Assembly (NCBI RefSeq): GCF_901933205.1
Contig: NC_044572.1
Coordinates: 33,428,001-33,492,000 of the forward strand
Direction of reading: 5' to 3'
Length of the DNA stretch: 64,000 bases
Origin: Camarhynchus parvulus
Lineage: Eukaryota; Chordata; Aves; Passeriformes; Thraupidae
The position numbers were made by a program, and so were the translations under genes. The notes under the pieces are model-generated. The model was not told the DNA's origin. It searched no databases and worked only from the letters and a program-made list of their open reading frames with translations. How positions within the stretch are numbered: position 1 is the first letter of the stretch; the number at the start of each line of letters is the position of its first letter. Positions 13,801 to 27,300 of the stretch are shown here, one piece after another.

Positions 13801-15250
13801 TTTGAAAGAAGTATTTTACTTCAAAGACTGTTTTGATTGTGTACAAAGGAGAGGGTTATGGAAGGTTATTTGGAAATGGGGTGATTTGGGGAACCTGGAC
13901 AAAAGGAAAGTCAACAAGAAGCTGATACAGCAGTAGATGAGAGGAAGGAGGCTGAGGTCAGGTTATAAGCAGGCTGCCTGAGGTTGTGGCTCCTGTGCTG
14001 CAGCAGTTGAAGGGAAAATGAGTGCAGTGTCTAGTTCGAACATTCTTGGCATAATTTCTCTTCTTCCACTTGCAGGACTGATGCATTCAGTGCTCAGCAA
14101 AGGAAAGAAAGTATGTTGAGAAGTGGTTGCAGCTTTGGAGAAGATTGGGACACAGGGAAATAGGAATTTGGGGAAGACAAAACCTTGCGACGTAAAAAGA
14201 TGGTACAGTGGGTCTGATAGTCTGCTCTATCTACCTACCTACCTACCTATGTATGATAAATATTACAGGCAGTGAGGCAGGTGGAGAAAAACAACCCAAA
14301 AAATGGTGTCCTCTCCTGTGTTCGGCACATTGCTGAATATCTTCTCTGGAACAAAAGTGACTTCCTCATATGTCCCACTGGTGTTTTTGTAAAAGTAGAG
14401 GCATGACCCTCAGCTGGTAGAAATGATTAAAGCTCTGATCATTTGTTCCTCTTGTGTCATGCTGGCTTGGGGTTAAAAAACTGCAGGGAAGAATTTGCCC
14501 TCTGGTGCTCTTCAGCGATGAAAGAAGCAGCAGAGGCAGCAGGAGGAGCCTTTCAAATGTGTTTTATTTGGCAGGGTGTTCATGATACTCACCAGAAAGG
14601 TAACCACCAATTACACAGCAGACACCCCTGGGACCAGGAGCTGGGCTAAGGAACATAAAAACAGAAGTTGTGTCCAGCCATCAGGCCACAAGCTCCCCAT
14701 CTCAGTAACACCTGGAAATCAGGGAGGGAAATTATTTAATCCCGACCTTGAATGTCTCCCTGCTACCTACAGAGTGCAATGGCTGTCCAGAAAAAAGTGT
14801 ATCTTTGCATTTCAAGGTTGTTCTTCTCCTGTCAGTCCGCTGAAGGTTTGCAGTGGTGGTACATGCAAGTGTGTGTTAGAGGAGAATACTTGGCTGAGGA
14901 ATAAAGCTTTTATTTCTTATGTCTTTGGTTTGGACATAGGAAGACACTCTTTGAGAGCTTTCTAGTTCAAGATTTCTTGATTTATGCAAATATGCACTAA
15001 AAAAAGCATGTTTTTTTACCAGAGATGCTGTCATTCCTCCCACAGTTGATTCCTGTACCTGGAGATCCTGCGCAGTGCCTTCCTCTCAGGGGGAATACAT
15101 CTACAGCTTAAAGTGATACTTTTCTTTAAGTCTTTGCTAAGTGGTTGGTTTAGCCTTGGGGTGAATAGTTTATTTAAGCAATTGGAGTACGGCAGCCTTT
15201 ACATTTGCTCCAGAGGTAGATGGTATTTAGGCACACTTTTGACCTTTGTA

Positions 15251-15281
<31 letters not shown>

Positions 15282-15298
15282 AATATATATATATACAT

Positions 15299-15351
<53 letters not shown>

Positions 15352-18300
15352 GGAATATTTTCCATCCTAGCATGAATATACAGATTTATCAGGATTTTGG
15401 GGTTTGGTTTGGTTTTGTTTTTCTACAACAAAATATTGATCATTAGCTGAGAGTATTGAGAAACATTTCTTTCTTCAGTCTCTTCCAATTCCCATTAGTG
15501 TTACATTATAGTAACGTCCACGGGCCCTCTCTCTCTCTCTTTTGGGATCCTTCTAAATCATTATATAAACGTAGAAATCACAAGGAAGTAAGCTAGATAT
15601 GACAACTTCTACAAGAAATACTCTATATGATTGTCCCTTCAAAATGGGACAGTGTAGCTGTGTTGCTTCCTTGGGCAGGTTGATGGAACGGAAGTGCCCC
15701 AGTGCTGCATCTGCAGCTGTGCTCTTTGTCAGTGTTGATTACAAATGTGGGAAAAGCCTGAAATGCCTGCCTCCTTCTCCTTTACATGGGTGACTTTGAG
15801 TGTTAGATTTTCAGTTTGTCCCTGCCAAGATCTCGTCTCCCATGCATGAAACATGTATGACTTTGCACAGTGTTACTTAATCTGAAATATTCCTTTTCAG
15901 CTAGCAATTTGGCAGGGACTTTCCCAGACATGTGGTGTAGCTCAGATGATTCATTGCTTTATGCTTCTCCATTTTTAGGGTTGCAAAATTCAATAAAACA
16001 GCAGTTCAGCTTTTAATCTGACTCAGTAGTTTGTGAAACAGCAGAACAATCAAGAGAGTCCTTAAGGCTGCCTTTGTCTTCTGAAATTAATTGCTTGATT
16101 TTTATTATGCACTTACAGGAATTTGTAACTGTCTTGGTGCGAGACCCCAGGATACAGAAAGAAGATTCATGGCATTCTTACATAGACTATGAGATATTTA
16201 TTCACGTAAGTATAAAAATATGAGAACAGATTCTTTGAGCTCTTATTGCTGTTTCTGTCCAAGCCAGGGTTGTCTTTGGGGTATAAATGGAATTTCTGTT
16301 TCTGGGATGCTGGAGGCTATTATTATCTTTATAACAACTGGGATGCAGTGGAACAGGTAAAGTGGGTTTGCCAATGGCCATGTCATGTCATAGGTTTAGC
16401 AGCGCTGGGGTGGAACCTAATGTGTTCACATGTGCATTCCACAGTGTCTTGCAACAGCCAATCCTTAGCTTTACTTATCAACTAGAAGACTGTTGCAGAC
16501 GGTGATATCTTACTGTTGTAGAAGAATGTTGATGTTCAGATATTCATGGGAAAACAACTTTCTTTTCAAGTAATTATCTGGTTATTTGTACTTTAAACTC
16601 TCCTCAGTTCTTTTTGCCAAGTTATTGCTTGCTGCAGTGTGGTTGTTTTCGGTGTACCTTGACATTCATATTATGCTAATTTAGTGGTGCTTGGATGTGT
16701 GAAGTGGTTGCATTTGGGTTTGTGATTGTAGTCCAGCATATATTAATGGGAGTCCACTTGGCATTATGGTGCTTTCTTTTTGCCTTAAATCTGTCCTATA
16801 CATAATTTTGTTTTCTTGATTGTTCTTTGGTGGATCACATATGGAAGATGTTATCCTAATTTGCCCAATCTAGATCCAAGGATTTTAATTGCAGTGTAAA
16901 ATGAAGGTATTTGAGAGCACCAAGTTACATGGTTTATGCTTGGCACAAGACCGAAAGCATTTCCTTATTGTGTGGAAGAGTTAAGCAGTTAGTGTATGAG
17001 AGCAAGCAGTCAAATGATGACTTATTAAATGTTTGTGTGATAAGTACTTCTCTCCTGTGTGGCAATCAGAGTTGTGAAACTTTCAAATTTGTAATGTGCT
17101 TCAAGTACCGCTTCCAAATCAATTATATTTTTCATTTCTGGTAAATAGAAATTCTGTAGATTTGGCAGGGTGGGTGCTGTATTACTGTTTCACAGACATC
17201 AGTGCCTCTGAATAAAAATGTATTAAAGCTTTCTCAGTGACTGTTCAGTTTGGGAGATGTTGTTTAGACCCAGTGTGTCTTCATTCAACTCCAGCCAGCA
17301 ACTAAGCACCACACAGCTGCTTGCTCACATCCCCCCTGCCCCACCAGCAGGATGGAGGCAGGAGAACTGGGGGGGTGAAAGAGAGAAAACCTGTGAGTTG
17401 AGATAAGAACAGTTTAATAATTGAGATGTAGTAATAACATTAATAATAATACTATTAATAATATTAAATAGCAATAATAAAATACTGATAAAGAAATGTT
17501 ATTAAAATAATTAAAATTTTATTAAAAGTAATTAAAAAAAAGAAAATAAATAAAACTGTAGAAAGACAAGTGATGCAAATGAAAACGTATGCTCAGCACC
17601 AAGGAACCAATGCCACCTAGTCCCTCAGTGGCACTCCCCAGCCAGCCTCCACCCTAGTTTGTTGCTGAGCATGATGCCATATGGTATGGAATATGCCTTT
17701 GGTCAGTTGGGATCAGCTGTCCCAGCTGTGTTTCCTCCCAGTTTCCCTTGCACCCTCAGCCTGCTCACTGGTGGGCTGGGGTGAGGAGGAGAAAGGCCTG
17801 GCTCTGTACAAGCAATGCTCAGCAATAACTAAAGCATCCCTGTGTTACCAGCACTGTTTTCAGCACAGATCCAAAACACAGCCCCAACGACTGTGAAGGA
17901 AATTAACTGTCCCCCAGCCAAAGCCAGCATACAGTGATATATGATCCATCACTCGGCATCTCTGAAGCTATCAACTCAGCTTCCTGCCACCACAGTGCCC
18001 GGGCTTTTGGAGATCAAGTCCCTAGGTCAGTCCTACCATCCAGACTTCTCAGTGGACTCCAAGTATTGTGTCTAACTGGCTTTTAGGCCAGCTGAGTTCC
18101 CCTTCTACTCAGCTCTTAGAGCATTTCTCTTCTCAAACTGTGTGGTATCCTGGATGTGCTCCTCTGTTCCAGGAGGCTGACATCTTTGTGCTCTCTACAG
18201 ACTGCACCTTGTTATGGCTCCTGGCAGGCAGGGAGGGTGGGCTGGACTGCAGGCAGTTTATTAATGGAGTCCTGTCTGGTATATGGGATTTCATCTAAGT

Positions 18301-21300
18301 GTATGCTCTGTGGGAAAATTTGGCAAAAGTTTTTAATTTCCACAAATTGTTTCTCTTTTGATGAATTGGCGTTTTCCTAGTGAGCTAATGGTCTTCTGTG
18401 GCAAAATTTCCAAGTGCTGCTACTTGCAGAGAGCAGCCACATTGGTTTCTTTGGTTTGATTTAAGTTGGGACTGCACACTGCAAAAACTCTGTGTACCTG
18501 TTTGCAGGATTGTAACTAGAATAGGTAGAATCTTTTTCCCCTGCAAAGATAGACGTTATCTACTGAAACTTTTTTCTGAGATCCGTTTTTCCTGTTACTG
18601 TGAATTGTACTGTAATCCAAATACCTTGCTTTTAAAAAGAAGGCAATGAAAAGTATTTCCCTGAGAAGCAGTAGAAACTGTCAGCAGTCCTGCCTGAGGT
18701 AAAGCACAGCCCTTAACATAAACTGAATTAATGTCAAGCTTTCCATTGGTGTCTCGGGCATTAGTATAACATTTTGGATGTGTTGTTAATACCATGCCTG
18801 CACTTTAGCTTAAGCTGATTTGCAAAGTAAATGTTTTTTATTTCCCAACAGACAAACAGTATATGCTTTACAAGGAAAACATCCTGTGTTAGACGACGCT
18901 ATCGAGAATTTGTTTGGCTCCGGCAGAGGCTTCAGAGCAATGCAGTGCTTATGTGAGCAACTTTATATATTTAATAATCTGTCAGTCATGGAGGGAAGTA
19001 TTGTTTCATCCTAATTCAGAGAACTACAGAAATCAGATCTGGAAAGTATCCTGTGTTTCTTAGCACAAGTTTATTCTGTAGAATGCATTTTATGGGCTTT
19101 AAACCCAGAAGAATGTGTTTTGTACTTACAACCTTTTTTTGGTGAGCCCCCCTCCAATTTGTGAGAGACTTGATTTGTATTTTCTTTTGCTATGCATGAG
19201 TAGCAGAAATAACAGTCTAGTGTAGGTATTTGTACCTCCTCTGTGTTCTTCTTCAATGTGCTTAGGTCATGCAAACACCATAAGAGACCCAGCCAGACAT
19301 GGATTCAGGCTTAACAACTGGACCAGAAAAAACAGATTAATTTATTTTTCCCCTTTGAGGTGTGTGAGAGGCCCTTCAGTTTCTCAACCTTGTGTTCCCA
19401 AATTGATTTCAAAAGCTTCTGGAACATAACCCATGATTTTCACATGCTTGGGGTTGCCATTTGCTTTCTGCATTTTTCTCTGCTCTTTTACATTTGGTTT
19501 TACTGTGTATTTTTTTCCTGTTTATAAAGACAGCTACCTGAACTGCCATCCAGAACTCCGTTTTTCAACATGAACAATCCTAATCACGTGGACCATCGCC
19601 GTCAGGGTCTACAAGAATTCCTGGAAAAGTGAGTACAGCCTATCCAGAGGGGTTGGAATTTTTATGAGGTCATCAATTTCTGGTTTAAAATAGCTCATCT
19701 CTGGTACTTGAGAGCCACCATGTGGTCATCTGTACATGCTACACGTTTAGTTATATTTTTTTACTTGCACTGTCATAATTCATACACGTGACTTCAGCTC
19801 TAAGGGTTGGTTATAAGGAGGCTTCAGCTGGCGCTTTTCCATTGTGTTTCATTGCACTGATTATAGATAATAGGCTTAAATTTAAATCACTTTGTAATTG
19901 CATACTAAGTTTGGGAGATCTTTCACTGTGATGTCTGTTTCTAGCTTTCAATAAGGAGCTGGATATTCTTGTACAAAGAAAGCCCCCCCTTTATGTTCAT
20001 GGAAAATCAGTGTCTTTGTGGGCTAAACCCCTGTGAGCCTGGGAGAATTCTCTAGTGAGATCTCCTAACACAGAGCTTTCCTAAAATGCAAATTGCTTTG
20101 TTTACCAGTCCCACTAGCATAAGCAAGCTCTAGCAGCTGTGACATTTTCACTGCAGCTGCAATCTGTATAAAATCATTCCTCAGGTTTAGCTAGACCCTG
20201 ACCTGCATTACAAGGGAGCAGTGTATGAGTTTCAGTGCTGCATCCCCCAGTCCCACTGCTATGACCACTTCACCTTCTGCAGTGGCTGAGCCCCTGTTGG
20301 TGTAATTTTCTGCCTTTTCTCTACCATTCTTGTCGTGCCCTGGCACTGCTGGTGTGACGGCAGGCTGCTCGCAGCTGCTGGAGCAGGAGCTGTGTGTGCC
20401 TCTGCTGGCTGCCTTTAGCTGCTGCTCGGGGTAAGGGCATGGTGAAACACTGCAGCTAGAGGCTATTCATCTTCTTTCCAGTCAGTGCATTATAAGCCTC
20501 CCTAACAGACAACAAATCATTGCTCCTGAGGTATATTTGTTAGGCTTAGCAGCTGAAGGCAGGGACAGCTAACTGCTGCAGGAATAATATTCTGCATGCA
20601 GTTATATAGGATCTGTGGCCAAAAGGTCAGCCAATAAATACTGGCTGAAGGCACGTGAGACAGGGAAGAGAAAGCAGAAAAGGATTAGAAGATATTTTTA
20701 CACCTCAGGAAAGAAAAGCAGTGAAATGGAAGGGTTATGCTCCTAGAAGCATGTCAGTGATAATATGAAGAGTGTGGTAGCTCAGGTTCCAGTGTCTGAG
20801 CACTTCTGTCTTAGCTGTGCTGCCCCATGGAGTAGTTGTATTTCAAAAAACATTCTCATTTTGAAAGAGGCCAGTCTGATAACAAGGTATATCAGCATCA
20901 GAAATGTTTACAACTGCTGTCTGCACTTCAAAAGTCAGAACAGAAAGGTAGATTAACTTAAAAGACATCCTCATGCTCCAATTTTGTGGATGACTGTAGC
21001 TGAAATGAGTACTGACAGCAGAAAATGACAGCATGTGGAACATTTCACTATGCTGCTGTTAGTCCAGGAGTGGGAAAAGAAGCAACTCAATTGTAAGGGA
21101 ATTATTTAAGTGTTTGAACTTGAGTGCAAGAAAAGTGCCAGCTTTCTCTCAGCCGTGGGGAGCATTTGGAAGGAATTTTCAGAGGTTCTGTTGAGATGCA
21201 CTGGCCTGGCACCGAATGTGCTGTGCCATTGCCCTCTGCTGGCTGGCTCCGCTGTGCTGATGCTGCTGCTGCTGCTCACAGAAGGACCTTCCTATTGGCT

Positions 21301-24300
21301 CAGCTGCCGTGATGCTTTCTCCCCACCCCCATTTATGACGCTGAACCAAAGGTTATGATTCTTTTTGTGAAATTGAATTTTGTGGAACTCCCTAACGAGA
21401 GTTAGTATAAAATATATATATACCTATGTATAATATATAGGTATAATATACATATGTATGTAAAATATACACATATATTCTGTATAGATGTATGTTCTAT
21501 GTCTGTCATAGGCATATATGAACAATATACATTTGTTATATAGATATTACATGTAATAAGCATATAATACAAATAATAAACATACACACTGGAATTTACT
21601 GAAGGTCTTTATCTGGATGCTGCACGTTCTGATGCAGTAGAAAGGGGGGGACCCTAACCCAAAACTGCTAAGCTGAGAGCTCCATTCACCCCAGCAATGA
21701 CAAGCTCACAATCCTACTGGCGTTTCTTTGTGGCAGTGGGAAGAAATTAGATTGGAGCCTATGTGGATCTGTCTGGGGAGAGGTTTGCAGGTAACATTTT
21801 TAAATGCCTGCTTGTGATGCAGGACTCCCAGGTGTTACCAGGATCCGAGACATCTCTGAAGAGCGGGTTTAGATCTTTCAAAATCTTGGTTTGTGCCTGT
21901 GCCTGTATGACCAGGTTTGTGCCCTGTGCTATGTGACCAGATTGCTGTAGTGCCTGGTTGTGCTGGAGCCAGGATTGAGCAGCTGGAGGCTGTCTAGTGC
22001 TCAGCTTCTGGCCCTGGGAACACTTCCATATTGCCTATATGTGGATGGCTACAGAGCTCTGTTATCTTTCCTCACTTCCCACTCAGGGTGAGTTAGCACA
22101 GGGCACAGTGTGTACTTAGAGCTTTTGTGAAGCCCCTCCGTGCTGAGCACAGTAGCATAAGAATTAGGCCAACAGCTGGGAAGTTAAGCACTAGACTTTG
22201 GTGAAATCTGGGAACAGGTGTCCCATTTTGATTTGGTTTTACTGCACAAATGCAGGGTAAGATCTGCTTGTCTTACAGGTTATTACCTCTGAGTGATGAA
22301 GAGCTGTAAAGCTCACTTCTTGTCTGGGCATAATTTAATATTTCAAGAGGCCATTTGCATTAACGGAAGTGAGCTAGCCCCTTTTCAATTATGAATTACT
22401 TTGTAAGAATAAGGAAAATTATGTGTTTTTCCTGCTAAGTATCCTTGTTCTTTGAGGATGCCTGTGAATTCACAGAAAAGTTTATTCTTAAACTAGAGGC
22501 CAAAGTTAAAACACTGTCTTATAATTTTAGCTTCTGCAAGATTCTTTCATGCATTTGTGGCTGTGCAGGTCTAACTTTGGGATTTAGATTACCCTCAGAG
22601 GAGATCAGGTGGATTTGCTCATGAGAAAATTAATTAACAAAGCCATTTTGAATGAAGTTGAGTTCATTTGATGACTTTTTTTTATTGAATATAGTCGGAT
22701 CCCAAAAACTTATGTGATTTAGGGAGAAGGATTACTCTTCAATTACTTTTCAGACATGCAGTTTATGATGGGGTGGAAGACACTGAGAGTTTTGAGACTA
22801 AAAATGCATAGATCCACAGGGAACAGAGGGCATCCACGGTGTTGCTGCTGCAGAGGGCCGTGCATTGGGCTTGCTGGGTGCCAGAGTGAGGAAGCCACTC
22901 AGAATTAATCTCCCTAAGGCAGAGCCATTTTCTGAAGGTGTCTGGCGTCAGGCACCTCCTTGCCTTTTCCACTGCAGTCCCAAGAGCTGCAGCTGGTGCA
23001 GGGTCAGAGGTCTCTTCTGGAGGTGTCTCCTGGGTGCTGTCTCAGGGATGTGGAAACTGGGAGACTGGGGCTCAGGCAGGAGCATTGGCAGTTGTGGGGC
23101 AGGTGGAACCACCTTGGGCAAGTTGCCTCTCTGCAGTGGAGCCTTGCTGTTGTTTCCTGTCTGGTGAGGGAATAATGTGTAGCAGGCGCATGTGGCTTAA
23201 TCTTCTCCTAACCGCGCGCATTATCACATACCCAACAGTTGCTTCACAATTGCTTGATATTAGTAACATTTCCTCCCTTATAAAATGTGAAGGAGGAAGC
23301 ACAGTCAGCTTCTATAAAGAGGAAACTGAGGCTTTGTTTGGTGTGGGCTGGGGCTGAGGGGCTGGATGCTCAACAGAGGGCACTACAGCACAGGCTGTCA
23401 TCCGTCTCTCAGCTCCTTGGGTTTTTCCCTTGCTCTGGTGAGCTGCTGTAAATGGGCAGAGTAAATTTGTTGAAAACAAAATCGGAGTGTTAACCTTCCA
23501 CACACATTCAAGTATGCATCTGTCATTGTATTAGGTTACAGTAGATACAGGAAATCTTTAGTTAGGATTAAGTTGTACTGTTCAGCCATATGTTGTTTTT
23601 CTCCAGCAGAACAGTGTATAATATACATAATAAAATCATGGTGAAGAAAACCAGATTTTGGACCTTGTCCAAATAACAAAAAACACATGCTTTTTCATTT
23701 GTAAATATTTTTGCCATAACACAGGAAAAGAGAAATATTCCTCATATAGTATCCAGCATTTCCTCAAAAATGACATTATTTCTTCTGCTTGTGATGTTTT
23801 TCAGTCTTGCTTCTTTAAAGGTCTAGAGATCACGAGCATTTACTGAAAGCTTACAAACAAACATTCACATGGCTATGAATAAAAAATTATTTTATTATCT
23901 CTGATTGTAATGTAGAGCCTTATCTTGCAGCCCCCTTAATCACATAAGTAGTCATTATGCATGTGAGCAATCTGGCCAAGAGGAGTGAAATCTCTGACAA
24001 GTAATGACTGCTGATGGGATCAAGACTTGCAGGGTTTAGCCTTTCGTTCTTGCAGGCGTGCATAGAAGGTGTGTTGTTCTCGTCAGTGTGCTCAGTCAGT
24101 TCATAGGAATGATTACTGTGAGCCGTGACTCTCCAGGAGCGCTGATTTCCATCACTGTGAGCACAGCCCTGCCTGCTCGGGCTGCAGTGAAAGTGCAGAA
24201 GCAGCGCTGGGAGCTCTCCCTGCTGTGTCGAGACTGCGCACGCGTCCGGCCTCCGTGAACACATCCGAGTATTAATGTTGTGACGCTCCTCCCTTCCTCC

Positions 24301-27300
24301 TGCCTTTTTAATTTGTTAGGTGGTGGTTTGTAATTTTAATTTTTTAAGTCCTTGAAGCCAAGTCTACTTTTTAAATGTCAAGCCCTTCACACAGTGAGCC
24401 CCCAGGACAGCAAAAGCCCCCAGAGAGCAACTGCTATACCAGCACTAAATACTACTAGTACCATCTGGTGACAAATGTGTGGGTATTCCCTTGAAGAAAG
24501 AGTATTTTGAACAGAAAAGCATAGCACTTCTGGGGTAGTGCAGAATTTATTTTACATTTTGGTTGCTTGAAGCTTGCAATTAAAAAGCAGTCTAACCTTT
24601 TGGTTCAGAGGAGGTGGGAAAAGCAGCAGTTATTTTTTAATTAAGAGAAAACAGAAATTCTTCAAGGGTACAATGAGGTAAAAGGTATTTGTATATCTGC
24701 TTTCAGGATGGTTTTAAATGACTTGCAAAATGCATTGAGTGTTTGGTCTCAATGTGAACACATAGTGAACACACACATACACATATATGAGTATGGGTGT
24801 GATTAGCTTTGTGAACATCTTTCCAATTCTGCACCTTGGTTTCTCTTCACTCCCTTCACCTCCAGATGGCACTATGAAGCAGAAAAGAAAATTACTGTGA
24901 AATAATGAGTCCAATGTAAAGTAAAATTGGAAATTGAATTATAGCTGCAGAAAAAGGACAGTAGCCTTGAGGTCCTGATCAGTCTGTACTCTTATCACTT
25001 TTGTTTGCTGTTCCATGTGTTAGGTTACTGCCGAGTTAATAACAGTGCTTTTGCAGTTCAAGGCTTAGCAGAATTGTACTGGACATGAAATAAAGCTAAA
25101 ATGAATTTGTGTCCAATATCATTGACATTAGCGCTCATTACTTCTCTGGTGTAATGCCTCAAACCATCTAAAATCAATTTTAAAGATTACCCGTTATTTT
25201 ATAAAGAAAATAAAATACATTTCAAACAGCAACAGAGCTGTAAGTGTAGTGTAATCTCATGAACAGTTAGTTACTCGTGTTTTCCCTGGTTGGCAGGAAA
25301 CTTTTGAAGGTACAGCAAGAGGAAAATCTGCGAAACTAAATGCCATTCACAGAATTTAATGACTTGGCTTTTTGCTGTGTTACTTGGCATTAGACACGCA
25401 AATGTTAGAATTGCAGAAATGTGCATCTCCTCACTGTGCCTGGGAAAAACAGTAACTGTAGTTACTCTACAGGAAACTCCAGCACATTATTTTTCTTTTG
25501 TTTTTCTTCTTTTTGTTGTTTTTTTTTATTTTTTAAGAGAAGTAGAATATTTACTCTGCTGCTTGCATAAACTATAAAAGTGGATTTATTGTTTGGAATG
25601 ATACCTCTACTTTTTGTTGCAATGTTTGTCTTTGTTTGGAATGTGCATTTATCAAGAGTCAAGGCTGAAATCCTCTTCTAGTGGCTGCTGAATGATGGCT
25701 TTTCAAACTGTAATCATGAAGCTGTTGCTGTCAAGGTGTGTGGACCTGTAAATTGTTTTGAATCATTTTTACACAGCTTTTGCTGGATTTTAGACTACAA
25801 AGAAGTTTTTCTGTCTGTTAATACATTACCCACATTGATTTTACAGACGGATATTTGCTATTAAAATTGTGAGAACTCAGATTGGATTAAAAAGGCTTTC
25901 TCTGTGTGTGAAAAGTGTGCTTATTTTGAACTTCAGCAAAATGTGGTCGTTCTGAGGCTCAATTTCACCCACACCTGGTAGATCATTAGGGCTGTTGGAG
26001 ACATTTCCTCATTGGAAGGTGTCAGAGTTAGAGTTGTTTGGTTGAGACTGCGTGTTCACCTAGGCAAGTGAAATGTGCATGCACACAAGTATCTTGTGGT
26101 TTCATGTAGATATCTCTTACTACTTATTTTAATTTGACAGATTTTTATGGGCTTGAATGAAGCCAGAAATCCTTTTGTGTGTTTATTAAATGTTATTGTA
26201 ATCTTGGCCGCTTTAGAGAACAGTTTTCAGAACGTATTTGTGTTTAAAACGTTACAGTCCAAACACACCATTAATCTTATTCAAGAGAAGGAACTAATCA
26301 GTTACACTTTTCATTTTAGTCAGAGTACCTTTAAAATGCAATATTTCTTTCTGCTCTTACTAGTTCTTACATTAATGTCATCTCTTGTTTCCTGTTGCAC
26401 AGCAATGACTTTTTTTGGTAAAAACTGTAGCCTAAACGGGTATAAATAAGTATTGAGTCTGAGTAGCTTTGAGATGTTTAAAGATATTTTAATAATATTC
26501 TGTGGAGTATTCTTTGGCGTGGTCATAGCCTCTGATGTCTTTATTACACAAGTAAAACCATATACACAAATTGAAGAAGTTTGTTGTTAATCATTCTAGG
26601 ATTTGTATAGTAAAGAATTCCTTCTTTAAAGAAATGTTGAAGAAAAGTTGCATATCTTTTATTTAAAAATAGAGATGATGATCCTCATTTCTCAGGCCTT
26701 GGAAAAGTCTCTCTACAACTTTCTCTGTTACTGGAATATATTGTATTTTGTTTAATTTCATGTGTTTTAAGTAAATACTCTGTGCTAAATTTATTTGGAG
26801 GCTTAATTTAAAATATATATGAACCAAATTTTAAAACCTATTTTTGAAAATAATAGCTGGAATTAAATAAAATTTAAGAGGCCCTGAAAACTATCTGCAA
26901 GTAAATTAAAATCAGCATAATTTTGGCTAGTGTTGGCTCAGATGTTGACAGGTATTCCAAAGTCCTGATGTTGCACATGTATGAAGTCTGTTCTGCCTAC
27001 ACACTGTCTCTTACACACTTCTTTACTCCACCAAACAAATCGGTGACTTGTAATTTTTATAAAAGCTTGGCTATTAAAAAAAAAAAGAAACCAAATTTTT
27101 GCAAGAGTATATGCCCCCAACTGCTTAAAAATCATTAATTGATCCATGTGGTAATAGCAGATGGTTAAGTGGAAGAAATGTCCTTGAAGTTATTCTAATA
27201 GCAGATGTGCCTAACTATTAGCTTCATGTTTTTACTCACCTAAAATTCCAAATAATGTAATAAGAAAGTAACACGCACCTAATCATTTTAATATGTTCAT

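Larger units (their letters stand above)
10856..16118 (+). other. SNX10: SNX10 intron between coding exons 1 and 2
   Basis: This 5.3-kb intron has a GTAAG donor and a TTACAG acceptor. It holds a short CTAC array (14227-14254) and a long TA/CA tract (15253-15350). Nothing else recognisable was seen. Confidence 0.9.
16206..18851 (+). other. SNX10: SNX10 intron between coding exons 2 and 3
   Basis: This 2.6-kb intron has a GTAAGT donor. About a quarter of it is an inserted LTR (17276-17933). The remainder shows no recognised feature. Confidence 0.9.

Noticed and set aside
15246..15446. Open frame rich in Ile/Tyr
   Set aside because: Translation of the TA microsatellite.
21643..21665. Telomere-like ACCCTAACCC after a G run
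   Set aside because: A single copy-and-a-half of the unit; no array, so chance.
23305..23335. GAGGAAACTGAGGC, a possible second MIR relic
   Set aside because: Only about 14 bases match and the flanks do not; too short to support.
22938..23357. 139-codon open frame in an SNX10 intron
   Set aside because: Frames overlap on both strands in a GC-rich patch; there is no recognisable protein and no splice context.
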